Made by a program: the position numbers and the translations under genes. From contig CAYQAJ010000151.1 of NCBI GenBank assembly GCA_964415245.1, forward strand, positions 1-12,234: a DNA stretch of 12,234 nucleotides, written 5' to 3'. This DNA comes from CAYQAJ01 sp964415245. Lineage in GTDB: Bacteria; Planctomycetota; Planctomycetia; Pirellulales; Pirellulaceae. Under the pieces are notes generated by a model. The model ran no database searches. It saw only the letters and a program-made list of their open reading frames with translations, and was not told where the DNA came from. Position 1 is the stretch's first letter; each line of letters begins with the position of its first letter. Below, piece after piece: positions 6,419 to 12,234 of the stretch.

Positions 6419-6507
6419 GTGGGGCAGGCTTTCCAGACTGCCATCGCTCTCGGGAATTCGGCCAAGTCGTGCGGCATGATTTTGGCAGACAGGAATGTCT
6501 GCCCCAC
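6419..6507. repeat. REPIN-like bipartite palindromic repeat
   Basis: GTGGGGCAG (6419-6427) and CTGCCCCAC (6499-6507) are perfect 9-bp inverted ends of an 89-bp element. Its right part contains the perfect hairpin GGCAGACA-GGAA-TGTCTGCC (6484-6503); its left part can pair GGCAG (6423-6427) with CTGCC (6438-6442). Read on the minus strand it translates as VGQTFLSA, a peptide I recall at the N-terminus of many mis-extended planctomycete proteins, in keeping with a dispersed repeat. It lies between the divergent HAD and antitoxin genes. Confidence 0.7.
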
Positions 6508-6522
6508 ATCCGACTTTGCCAC

Positions 6523-6539
6523 TATAATTACAATGGAGG
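6523..6539 (+). promoter_or_regulatory. Antitoxin promoter -10 box and ribosome-binding site
   Basis: A consensus TATAAT (6523-6528) precedes the DUF433 gene. No good -35 box is visible at the expected position, which is filled by the right hairpin arm of the REPIN-like element. The predicted transcription start, about 6535, coincides with GGAGG (6535-6539), leaving a leader of only some 8 nt before the ATG at 6543. Confidence 0.55.
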
Positions 6540-6542
6540 CCG

Positions 6543-6785
6543 ATGGCGAGTTCCCCTATGACCCTTCCAACGCCCCTAGTCAGTCGTTGCGACGCCGTGA
6601 TGAGCGGCGCGGTCGTCTTTGCCGGAACGCGAGTGACGGTTCAGTCGCTGCTCGATTACATCGAGGAAGGACAGACGCTCGATCAGTTCCTCGAGGACTT
6701 TCCCACCGTAAGCCGCGAGCACGCCGTAGCGGTTCTCGAACTGGCCAAGGAGTCGGTGCTGGCGCATGCGGATTCTCCTCGATGA
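6543..6785 (+). CDS. DUF433 family antitoxin
   Basis: The 80-residue protein matches DUF433: VFAGTRVTVQSLLDYIEEGQ (25-44), a short helical hairpin with TLDQFLEDFPTVSREHAVAV (45-64), and a final helix. DUF433 is a helix-turn-helix-like domain found as antitoxin partner of PIN-like toxins. It overlaps the following DUF5615 gene by 20 nt, as expected for a coupled pair. The start is uncertain: ATG 6543 has GGAGG only 3 nt away, while ATG 6558 is 18 nt from it; both keep the whole domain intact. Binding to its own promoter is likely from family behaviour but not shown. Confidence 0.88.
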   Translation: MASSPMTLPTPLVSRCDAVMSGAVVFAGTRVTVQSLLDYIEEGQTLDQFLEDFPTVSREHAVAVLELAKESVLAHADSPR

Positions 6786-7086
6786 ATGCGTGCCGGCGCG
6801 ACTCGCTCGGGAGCTTTCTTCCCACGAGGTTCGCACGGTTCCCCAGATGGGGTGGGCGAGCAAGGAAAACGGCGAACTGCTGAGTCTGGCCTCAGGGCAG
6901 TTCGATGTGTTTCTCACCACCGATCAGCGATTGAGCTACCAGCAGTCGGTTGCCAAGTACGACGTCGCGGTTTTGGTGCTCGTTGCTCTTCGCAATACGC
7001 TCGAACACTTGCGCCCGCTGATTCCCGCGGCGCTGCGGATGCTGACTCAGGTAAAGCCGGGGCAGATCTACCGTGTTGGCGAGTAG
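6766..7086 (+). CDS. DUF5615 PIN-like toxin
   Basis: The 106-residue protein begins MRILLDECVP, with the acidic pair D6/E7, and has the second acidic patch FDVFLTTDQRL with D47 and D53. This is the DUF5615 (Mut7-C-like PIN) layout, a compact metal-dependent RNase fold. Nuclease activity is inferred from the family. It overlaps DUF433 by 20 nt and depends on that transcript. Full-length and without frameshift, so probably functional. Its TAG stop lies in the hairpin shared with the convergent downstream gene. Confidence 0.88.
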   Translation: MRILLDECVPARLARELSSHEVRTVPQMGWASKENGELLSLASGQFDVFLTTDQRLSYQQSVAKYDVAVLVLVALRNTLEHLRPLIPAALRMLTQVKPGQIYRVGE

Positions 7087-7111
7087 CCGGCATTCCAATA
7101 ATCCGGCTACT
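7082..7111. terminator. Bidirectional hairpin containing both stop codons
   Basis: AGTAGCCGG (7082-7090) and CCGGCTACT (7103-7111) form a perfect 9-bp stem with a 12-nt loop. The TAG of the DUF5615 gene (7084-7086) is in the left arm and the TAG of the convergent minus-strand gene (7107-7109) in the right arm at the mirror position. No T tract follows on either strand, so factor-independent termination would be weak. Confidence 0.6.
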
Positions 7112-9680
7112 TCCGCGGCGCGACTGGTGTCTTTGTTTGCTCGAGTGGGAGTGAGCGGTCGAGGAGATCGCCGTTGGCCTGGAACCCATCGCCGTCGATG
7201 TCGACAAAGATCGGGTTCGACACCGCGACCGGCATCGCCTTGCCTGGGCCGGAGCCCATCACGGGGCCAAGCTGCAACCCCTCGCCCGCGCAGGCCACAA
7301 TGATGTGCGCGTCGGACGAAAGTGCGAGCGGAATCGCTGCCTCGAATTTCACCACGCCGTCGCCGAAACGGTCGGGCGTGGTGCGTCGGGTGAAGTTCAG
7401 CTTCTCGTCCGGCCGGCCGTTGACGAACACCTGCACGCGGTTGATGTCGAACCAATTCGGGCACTGCACGCGAACCTTGATTTCCGCCTCGCCGCCCGGA
7501 GCTCGCACGTCGTCGCCGGGCATGACTTCGATACTAGCGCCATTGGCCGGCTTGGTCGCTCGCAGCGAAACCTCCATGAACGGGCCGTTGGTCATGACGA
7601 TATGGCCCGCCTCGGCGGCGTGCACCATGTCCATCGTCTCGATCTTGGCCGGGTCGTCGGTGGGACTCTTGATGTAATTGCGAAGCCAGCCCGAGCCATG
7701 GAACGTGTAGTGGGCATCGGTATTGACCACGCCCGGAATGCGATAGCCCAGGTTCAGAAGCTGCATCCAGTGGAAGATGGCGTTGCGGCCCTGGCGCTGC
7801 GCATCGTCGTCGGCAGGGGGCGTGAAGATGCCCTGCGGCGGATGCACCTCGATCACGTCCATGAAGCCGAACATCTTGGCAAAGCCGCCGTCCGCCTTGC
7901 CGTCGGTATCGCGGTCACCGATCTCCTGGACGATGTTGGGGTGGTTGCCCTGCACGAGCTTGTCGCTGCCGTTGTCCCACATCGCCAGCCGTTCGATCTG
8001 CACGATGGGGTCCACGTCGGTCAGCGGGGCACCGCCGTCCTGGGTGCGAGGCTTCATCACCAGCGGAAAGGAGTTCTGGTGGTTCACCGGCAGCGGGCTG
8101 CCGGTCAGCTCCATGCCCGAGCAGGTGGCCATCAGCTTCTCGACCCCCAAGTGCTTCAGGTGGGGCACGTAGCTATCCACGCGGTTGTGCTCGGTGCAGG
8201 GGGCGAACTCGATGTGCTCGCAGAGCAGGTTCAGCACGCGTCCCAACTGGTCGGTGGTGTTGTCGCCGGAGGGGGTGGAGTGGCTGTGAAAGTCGCTGCT
8301 GATCCAACCCGCCGAATCGACGGTTCGCAGCAACGAGGCGCTCAACGGCGTGGCCTTGCCGCGCTCGACCTCGATGTCGGTAAATACCGCGTCGTACTCG
8401 GGACCGTGGCTGACGATGACGCGGTACTTGCCCGGTGCAATCTCCTGGCGGAACTTACCGCTGTGGCTGTAGTGCAAATTGCCGCACCCAACGGCGGCGC
8501 TGTCAGGCCCAAAGTTAGGATCGGGCGTGCCATCGACGCCGTGGAATGCCACCTTGCAGGGGATCGGCCGGCCCTCGCCGTCGGTGATCTCCGCCGCGAC
8601 GTAGCCGGGCTGTTGAAGCAACACCACGAAGTTGGCCGGCTTGCCCGTTTCGATCTCCAAATCGGTTTCGGGGCGGCCCAATGCGGCAACGTGCGCCTTG
8701 TATTTGCCGTCGGGGAGAGCGAATTGTAGCTGTCCTTTGGCGTCGGTTCTGCCGCTGGCGAATGCCTCGTCGCCGCGTGCGAGTTGCACTTCTGCATGAG
8801 CGACGCGACCGGCGCTATCCTCGACGCGGATCGTAACGTGCTTCGTCTCCTTGCCGGCGAGCTCGCTCGCCATGCCACGGACGGCCAGCAGCGAATTGCC
8901 CGGGAAAACCTGTCGGCCAAGAGTGTAGGTCTCGCCGGGCTCGATGGTCGTCTCGGTTTTGCCGTCGCGGGCGTACTTGAGCAAAGTGCCGCCGCGTCCA
9001 GCCCTTTGAATCACGGATCCGTCGGCCCGCACTCCGTACGCCTGGCCGAACCAGTCGTCGTTGGCCCAGAACAACCCCAGCGCCTCGTCGGTGCCGAATT
9101 CGAACGTGCGATCGGCGCGAATGGCGTCGCTCACTTCGACCTGAACTGGTTTGTCGGTCGTGTTTTTCAGAATGGTTTCGACCAGCACGAACGAGTCGCC
9201 GTCGATGAGCGTGTACTTGACCGTCGCGTCCACGCCGCTCTGGTTGTTCGTTGCGCCGATCACCAGCGACACGCGAGGGGAGCCAACTACTTTCTCGGGA
9301 TTGGTCTTGATCGATTTGTCGCCGGCCTCGAATTCAACCTTGTCCATCGAAGTGAATTGGTATCGCCCGCCGCCGGGGTAAAACGCGCTGAGCTGGTCGT
9401 TGGGCCGATCGCGAAACGTGAGGTCGATGATCGACCCGCCCACGCCGTGGACCGTCATGTTGGCGTTGCGCGTGGCGAGCGGCTGCGCGACGACCACCAC
9501 GATCTTGTCGTTGCGCAGAACGAAGTCGCCATAGATGCAGTCGACCTCCTTGCCTTGCGGGGCGAAGTCGTCCCAGTTCTCGGCCGTAAGCTGTACGAGC
9601 TCGGTGGCCCGAACGTGGGCGATGCCGACGACGATCGTGCCGAAAGCGAGAACGCAGCAAAACAGGCGAAGGCGATTCAT
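7107..9680 (-). CDS. Exported CehA/McbA-family metallohydrolase
   Basis: The 857-residue protein starts with a signal peptide (MNRLRLFCCVLAFGTIVV, cleavage near HVRA at about residue 26). Residues about 30-280 form a beta-rich N-terminal domain. About 285-445 hold carboxypeptidase-regulatory-like segments (DSAGRVAHAEVQLARGDEAF; ITDGEGRPIPCKVAFHG). From about 460 comes a PHP-like metal domain of the CehA/McbA type: DFHSHSTPSGDN (H465, H467), CTEHN (H498), GNHPN (H580), EVHPP (H613) and NTDAHYTFHG (D655, H657). These residues would bind two or three metals for ester or phosphoester hydrolysis; the natural substrate is unknown and carbaryl hydrolysis should not be assumed. A further beta domain follows to the C-terminus, which contains DIDGDGFQANGD, resembling a calcium-binding loop. 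The start at 9680 has GAGG 5 nt upstream. Periplasmic or secreted. Confidence 0.88.
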   Translation of the reverse strand: MNRLRLFCCVLAFGTIVVGIAHVRATELVQLTAENWDDFAPQGKEVDCIYGDFVLRNDKIVVVVAQPLATRNANMTVHGVGGSIIDLTFRDRPNDQLSAFYPGGGRYQFTSMDKVEFEAGDKSIKTNPEKVVGSPRVSLVIGATNNQSGVDATVKYTLIDGDSFVLVETILKNTTDKPVQVEVSDAIRADRTFEFGTDEALGLFWANDDWFGQAYGVRADGSVIQRAGRGGTLLKYARDGKTETTIEPGETYTLGRQVFPGNSLLAVRGMASELAGKETKHVTIRVEDSAGRVAHAEVQLARGDEAFASGRTDAKGQLQFALPDGKYKAHVAALGRPETDLEIETGKPANFVVLLQQPGYVAAEITDGEGRPIPCKVAFHGVDGTPDPNFGPDSAAVGCGNLHYSHSGKFRQEIAPGKYRVIVSHGPEYDAVFTDIEVERGKATPLSASLLRTVDSAGWISSDFHSHSTPSGDNTTDQLGRVLNLLCEHIEFAPCTEHNRVDSYVPHLKHLGVEKLMATCSGMELTGSPLPVNHQNSFPLVMKPRTQDGGAPLTDVDPIVQIERLAMWDNGSDKLVQGNHPNIVQEIGDRDTDGKADGGFAKMFGFMDVIEVHPPQGIFTPPADDDAQRQGRNAIFHWMQLLNLGYRIPGVVNTDAHYTFHGSGWLRNYIKSPTDDPAKIETMDMVHAAEAGHIVMTNGPFMEVSLRATKPANGASIEVMPGDDVRAPGGEAEIKVRVQCPNWFDINRVQVFVNGRPDEKLNFTRRTTPDRFGDGVVKFEAAIPLALSSDAHIIVACAGEGLQLGPVMGSGPGKAMPVAVSNPIFVDIDGDGFQANGDLLDRSLPLEQTKTPVAPRK

Positions 9681-9798
9681 GGCAACCTCGTGGGGGTGCT
9701 GGATGCGGCGGGTAGTGCGGAAACAGCGGAACTCGCGTAGTATTCCCCACGGCCGGGCCGAAATCAACCATTTCGCCCCGATGTCGCGACGCCTCATG

Positions 9799-9955
9799 CG
9801 GGACGGGAACAGGGCTTTATCGGGCGAAGACGGAGCGGAAAACGGGCATTAACGGCGGCCGGATGTCGCGGGAAAGGCTTGAGGGGTGAGAGTCGGGCCG
9901 TGGAAAGCCGAAGGCGGGAAACGGAAGGCGGAAGTCTGCAACCGGAGAGAGAACG
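9799..9955. other. G/A-rich intergenic stretch, no gene seen
   Basis: Upstream of the CehA-like gene the plus strand is strongly G and A rich with repeated GGAAGGCGGAAG- and GGGAA-like words (clearest at 9902-9935). No frame shows a recognisable protein. It looks like degenerate short-repeat intergenic DNA. Confidence 0.5.
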
Positions 9956-10025
9956 GGGAACACTAATCCACGCTAATCACCGCTAATGCCGGCATGAGTG
10001 TTGATTCGTGGTGATTAGAGTTCCC
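9956..10025. repeat. Inverted repeat with tandem CTAATC units
   Basis: GGGAACACTAATC (9956-9968) pairs with GATTAGAGTTCCC (10013-10025) at 12 of 13 positions, a 70-bp palindrome overall. Inside, three 10-bp units CTAATCCACG, CTAATCACCG and CTAATGCCGG run from 9963 to 9992. No coding potential is apparent. Confidence 0.65.
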
Positions 10026-10054
10026 TTTCTGGCCGTGTCTCGCCGCTCGCCGTT

Positions 10055-10136
10055 GGTGCGCGCTGGGCCGCTGCGCGCACCGAGAACCCGCCGCTGGGGG
10101 TCCCCATTCTGGTGCGCCCGGCCGTTTTTGCGCACC
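10055..10136. repeat. Two related GGTGCGC hairpins
   Basis: GGTGCGCGC (10055-10063) pairs perfectly with GCGCGCACC (10073-10081) around 9 nt. A second hairpin, GGTGCGC (10111-10117) with GCGCACC (10130-10136), has a 12-nt loop ending in a T run. Both share the same GGTGCGC/GCGCACC ends. The surrounding 10026-10335 shows no convincing gene on either strand. Confidence 0.55.
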
Positions 10137-10335
10137 ACTCGCGCGGCAAATATGGCCAGAGTCAAAAGCCCCAAACGGGAAGCCAGCACGGGAGCAGGAC
10201 GCGACGGAGGTTCGCTTCCGGCTACTGGCGGAACACCGCAATCGGAAGTCGTGGGCCGCGTGCGAATTGTCAAAGAACGAAATCACCGTCTCGATTGTAC
10301 GCGCATGTCGTTGAGATTTCAAGTGTACTTTATAA

Positions 10336-10435
10336 NNNNNNNNNNNNNNNNNNNNNNNNNNNNNNNNNNNNNNNNNNNNNNNNNNNNNNNNNNNNNNNNN
10401 NNNNNNNNNNNNNNNNNNNNNNNNNNNNNNNNNNN
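10336..10435. other. Scaffold gap of 100 N
   Basis: Exactly 100 undetermined bases, the conventional placeholder for a gap of unknown length. Nothing can be said about its content. The flanks (10026-10335 and 10436-10518) hold no recognisable gene; 10455-10473 contains the small inverted pair GGCCAT/ATGGCC. Confidence 0.95.
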
Positions 10436-10518
10436 GGTAAGCTCGCGCGTGGCCATTTGTCTGATGGCCGCACCGGCGGGTAAAATCGGGGGGCGGCTGA
10501 GGCGGCGTGCGTAATGGT

Positions 10519-10636
10519 TGCCGAAACCGCGAAGCGGTGGACCTAAATCAGCCCGGGGTGGAGCGACGCCGCGTCGCGGAACCCCGGGTAACGGTGGCAC
10601 AACCAAACAGCAAAACCCCAACGGGGTGGCCCTAAC
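10519..10636 (+). repeat. Left REP-like arm
   Basis: It holds three hairpins. Outer: ACCGC-GAA-GCGGT (10526-10538). Middle: CCCGGGGT (10552-10559) with ACCCCGGG (10581-10588), enclosing GCGACGC-C-GCGTCGC (10563-10577) with symmetric GGA internal bulges. Inner: ACCCC-AAC-GGGGT (10615-10627). The 20-nt spacer 10591-10610 is not conserved with the right arm. Confidence 0.75.
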
Positions 10637-10683
10637 GAAATCGCGATGCCGGGACCGCCTGAACCGGAAAAGGGTGAACCGCC

Positions 10684-11142
10684 ATGCCCCAATCATTGGC
10701 CAAGGTCGTCGTCCACATTACCTACAGCACCAAGAACCGCACGCCGTGGCTGAAGGATGCTAAGATGCGGGCCGAGCTGTATGCCTACAATGCGGTCGTT
10801 CTGCGCGACCAAGTCGATTCGCCGGCGCTGATCATCGGCGGCGTCGAGGATCACATTCACAGTTTGTGTTTGGTATCGCGCAAGTTCGCCATCATGGACG
10901 TGGTCAAGGCGTCGAAGACCGAGACCACGAAATGGATCAAGAGGCAGGGCAAAGAATACGCCGATTTCGCATGGCAGGCGGGCTACGGCATATTTTCGGT
11001 GAGCCACTCGAACATCGAGCAGGTGAAGCGCTATATCGCCAACCAAGAGAAACGCCACAGGCGGATGACATTTCAGGATGAGTTTCGCGAGTTATGCGCG
11101 CGGCATGGGATCGAAATCGATGAACGGTATGTGTGGGATTGA
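10684..11142 (+). CDS. IS200/IS605-family (REP-associated) Y1 transposase
   Basis: The 152-residue protein has the HUH single-strand transposase layout: start SLAKVVVHITYSTKNRTPWL (4-23), the HUH motif EDHIHSL with H57 and H59, then WQAGYGIFSVSHS (97-109), and the catalytic-tyrosine helix VKRYIANQEKRH with Y117. The C-terminal FQDEFRELCARHGIEIDERY is characteristic of the planctomycete/REP-associated branch. It cleaves and rejoins single-stranded DNA at hairpins through a 5'-phosphotyrosine link (family knowledge). No TnpB follows. The gene is intact, has AAGGG about 9 nt before the ATG, and sits inside REP-like arms that are its probable substrates. Confidence 0.92.
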   Translation: MPQSLAKVVVHITYSTKNRTPWLKDAKMRAELYAYNAVVLRDQVDSPALIIGGVEDHIHSLCLVSRKFAIMDVVKASKTETTKWIKRQGKEYADFAWQAGYGIFSVSHSNIEQVKRYIANQEKRHRRMTFQDEFRELCARHGIEIDERYVWD

Positions 11143-11186
11143 CGGCGGTTGCGTGGCGAATGGATGCCGGTCACCGCAATTCGCGT

Positions 11187-11304
11187 GTTAGGGCCACCCC
11201 GTTGGGGTTTTGTTGAAATCAATGTCGCCTGATACCCGGGGTTTCGCGATGCGGCGTCGCTCCACCCCGGGCTGATTTAGGGTCACCCCGTTGGGATTTC
11301 GGCA
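11187..11304 (-). repeat. Right REP-like arm
   Basis: The mirror of the left arm. Inner hairpin ACCCC-GTT-GGGGT (11196-11208), middle CCCGGGGT with ACCCCGGG (11235-11271), and outer hairpin ACCCC-GTT-GGGAT (11285-11297), whose stem is kept although its bases differ from the left arm. Its spacer is 11213-11232. Confidence 0.75.
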
Positions 11305-11311
11305 TAGGCTT

Positions 11312-11324
11312 ACCCCATTGGGGT
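11312..11324. repeat. Extra ACCCC-NNN-GGGGT hairpin
   Basis: ACCCC-ATT-GGGGT is a further copy of the inner REP hairpin, outside the right arm and just upstream of the aldolase gene. It has no partner at the left end. Confidence 0.6.
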
Positions 11325-11328
11325 TGCG

Positions 11329-11374
11329 CGTAATAGCACCATGAAAATATACGTAATAGCACCATGAAGAGTCA
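11329..11374 (+). repeat. Tandem 23-bp duplication at the aldolase start
   Basis: CGTAATAGCACCATGAA occurs at 11329-11345 and again at 11352-11368, a 23-bp period. The second copy carries the aldolase start codon (11364). The first copy's ATG (11341) begins an eight-codon frame, MKIYVIAP, whose TGA (11365-11367) overlaps the aldolase ATG. A candidate promoter, TTGCGC (11324-11329), 18 nt, TATACG (11348-11353), overlaps the repeat. Confidence 0.7.
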
Positions 11375-12143
11375 CGCCGTTCAGAGACTCCGGGAGAAGA
11401 TTGCTTCGGGCGAGCCTGCTTGTGGGGTGTGGGTTACGCTTGAATCGCCCAGCATCAGTGAGATGGCGGTTGCGGTGGGGGTCGATTGCATTGTGGTTGA
11501 TGCCGAGCATGGGCATTTGGAGTGGGGGGATATTGCCGGGCACGTGCGGTCGTGTGTGCGGTCGGATGTGGTGGTGTTGGTGCGGATTGCGGAGCTGAAT
11601 GCCGGGCTGATCAAGCGCTCTCTCGATATTGGGGCCGAGGGGGTGATTATTCCGGCGATTGAGACGGCCGACGATTTGCGGCGGGCGGTGGCGTATTGCC
11701 GGTATCCGCCCGAGGGAGTGCGGGGGATTGGGGCCGAGCGGGCGACCGAATGGGGAAGGCGGATGCAAGAGGCCGTGGCGGAGGCCAACGCGCACGTGCT
11801 CACGGTGCCGCTGGTCGAAACGGTGACGGGCGGGCGCAACATCGAGGCGCTGTGCGATGTGCCGGGTGTGGAGCTTTTTCTATTGGGGCCGGCCGACTAT
11901 TCGGCGTCGGCGGGTTACGCCGGGCAGTGGGAAGCGCCGGGCGTGCCGGAGCACCTTGTCGCCATTTGCAATACGGTCCGCCAGCGCGGCAAGAGCTGCG
12001 GTATCATGGCGGGAAGCGCCGACGATCTCGCGCGGCGCCGGCGCGAAGGGTTCAACGTGCTGGGGCTGGGGATGGATAGTGGGCTTTTCTTGCGCGCGTT
12101 GGGCGAGATGATGCGGGCAGCAGGGCGCGAGCCGGGGATTTGA
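11364..12143 (+). CDS. HpcH/HpaI aldolase family protein
   Basis: The 259-residue protein is a full-length class II 2-keto-3-deoxy-acid aldolase barrel. Seen are GVWVTLESPSISEMAVAVG (21-39), DAEHG with the catalytic His near residue 49, VLVRI, the segment GAEGVIIPAIETADDLRRAV, PPEGVRGIG, VPLVETVTG whose Glu is a metal ligand, and LGPADYSAS whose Asp completes the Mg/Mn site. Members cleave 4-hydroxy-2-oxo acids to pyruvate and an aldehyde; examples are rhamnonate and heptanedioate aldolases. The exact substrate cannot be read from sequence. No ribosome-binding site precedes the ATG, which lies in the second copy of a 23-bp duplication. The REP/transposase unit just upstream may have altered its original promoter. 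Confidence 0.9.
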   Translation: MKSHAVQRLREKIASGEPACGVWVTLESPSISEMAVAVGVDCIVVDAEHGHLEWGDIAGHVRSCVRSDVVVLVRIAELNAGLIKRSLDIGAEGVIIPAIETADDLRRAVAYCRYPPEGVRGIGAERATEWGRRMQEAVAEANAHVLTVPLVETVTGGRNIEALCDVPGVELFLLGPADYSASAGYAGQWEAPGVPEHLVAICNTVRQRGKSCGIMAGSADDLARRRREGFNVLGLGMDSGLFLRALGEMMRAAGREPGI

Positions 12144-12146
12144 AAC

Positions 12147-12165
12147 GCCGCTTCGCGGCAGTTTT
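12147..12165 (+). terminator. Possible weak terminator after the aldolase
   Basis: GCCGC-TTC-GCGGC (12147-12159) followed by AGTTTT lies 3 nt past the stop codon. The stem is only 5 bp but all G-C, so termination is plausible but unsure. Confidence 0.5.
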
Positions 12166-12187
12166 CAGTGTTCAGTTTTCAGTTATG
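12160..12187. repeat. Two 14-bp TTTTCAGT units
   Basis: AGTTTTCAGTGTTC (12160-12173) is followed by AGTTTTCAGTTATG (12174-12187), sharing their first ten bases. This is low-complexity intergenic DNA; no gene. Confidence 0.5.
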
Positions 12188-12200
12188 GACGCGCGAAATT

Positions 12201-12234
12201 GGACCCATAGGACTTATTCGACCTATGCGACCTA
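12201..12234. repeat. 9-bp degenerate tandem repeat, cut by window edge
   Basis: GGACCCATA, GGACTTATT, CGACCTATG and CGACCTA run head to tail with a 9-bp period from 12201 to the last base. The array probably continues beyond the window. Confidence 0.6.

Larger units (their letters stand above)
10519..11304 (+). mobile_element. IS200/IS605-like RAYT unit with hairpin arms
   Basis: A Y1 transposase gene lies between two inverted 118-nt arms, 10519-10636 and 11187-11304. Aligned without gaps, the arms match 17/24 in the outer hairpin block, 46/48 in the middle block, 5/20 in a spacer and 26/26 in the inner block. Each arm carries three hairpins. IS200/IS605 elements normally use subterminal hairpins at each end rather than long inverted repeats, so this layout fits better with a REP-associated transposase (RAYT) flanked by inverted REP clusters. 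True element ends and target site are not determined. Confidence 0.7.

Noticed and set aside
6358..6522. N-terminal extension of the HAD protein (starts MAKSDVGQTFLSAK)
   Set aside because: It is translated from the REPIN-like palindrome; the HAD motif I belongs at the N-terminus and the ATG at 6357 fits the family.
7305..8729. Long plus-strand open frame antisense to the CehA-like gene
   Set aside because: It is a shadow produced by high-GC coding on the opposite strand; His/Val-rich translation with no domain.
9681..9797. N-terminal extension of the CehA-like protein
   Set aside because: It would precede a clear signal peptide; the ATG at 9680 has a GAGG ribosome-binding site at good spacing.
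9956..10136. CRISPR array
   Set aside because: Repeats are short palindromes or 10-bp units without regular unique spacers, and no cas genes are present.
9963..10322. Minus-strand open frames upstream of the N gap, one with a short hydrophobic stretch
   Set aside because: They cross the palindromic and tandem repeats, show no recognisable domain and lack a ribosome-binding site.
1..12234. tRNA or rRNA genes
   Set aside because: I found no cloverleaf with conserved T-loop bases and no rRNA-like sequence on either strand.

Overview
The window looks like a scaffold piece from a high-GC planctomycete, probably of the Pirellulales type. The pointers are a DUF1559 type II prepilin-like protein next to a small lipoprotein, a DUF3386 protein, a large exported CehA/McbA-type metallohydrolase, a REP-associated Y1 transposase, and many short palindromic repeats between genes. 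A 100-N run at 10336-10435 marks an unresolved scaffold gap. The lineage is inferred from gene content and was not tested by phylogeny.

Layout. 1-804: the C-terminal part of a short SecA-like ATPase begins abruptly at its MTGTA motif, just after a stretch that reads like coding sequence on the opposite strand. 901-3313 (minus strand): DUF1559 prepilin-like protein, lipoprotein, then DUF3386 protein. 3443-3775: a Fur-box-like palindrome inside a putative promoter, then hemP. 3847-5632 (plus strand): ArsR regulator with an operator palindrome on its start codon, two SRPBCC proteins and a TfoX-N-like protein. 5686-6357 (minus): HAD phosphatase. 6419-6507: REPIN-like repeat. 6523-7086: DUF433/DUF5615 toxin-antitoxin pair. 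7107-9680 (minus): secreted CehA/McbA-family protein. 9681-10518: no convincing gene, several repeats and the N gap. 10519-11304: IS200/IS605-like (RAYT) transposase between two 118-nt inverted arms made of hairpins. 11364-12143: HpcH/HpaI-family aldolase. The right edge enters short tandem repeats.

How the parts relate. The minus-strand prepilin and lipoprotein genes are probably cotranscribed. HemP and the prepilin gene are divergent and share an intergenic region with a Fur-like site, so iron control of one or both is a testable idea. ArsR and the first SRPBCC gene overlap by ATGA and form an autoregulated unit. DUF433 and DUF5615 overlap by 20 nt as expected for antitoxin and toxin. Convergent genes meet at hairpins that contain stop codons, suggesting compact bidirectional termination. 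The least explained structure is the transposase with hairpin arms: the arms match closely in the hairpins, differ freely in a 20-nt spacer, and show a G-C to C-G covariation in one stem.
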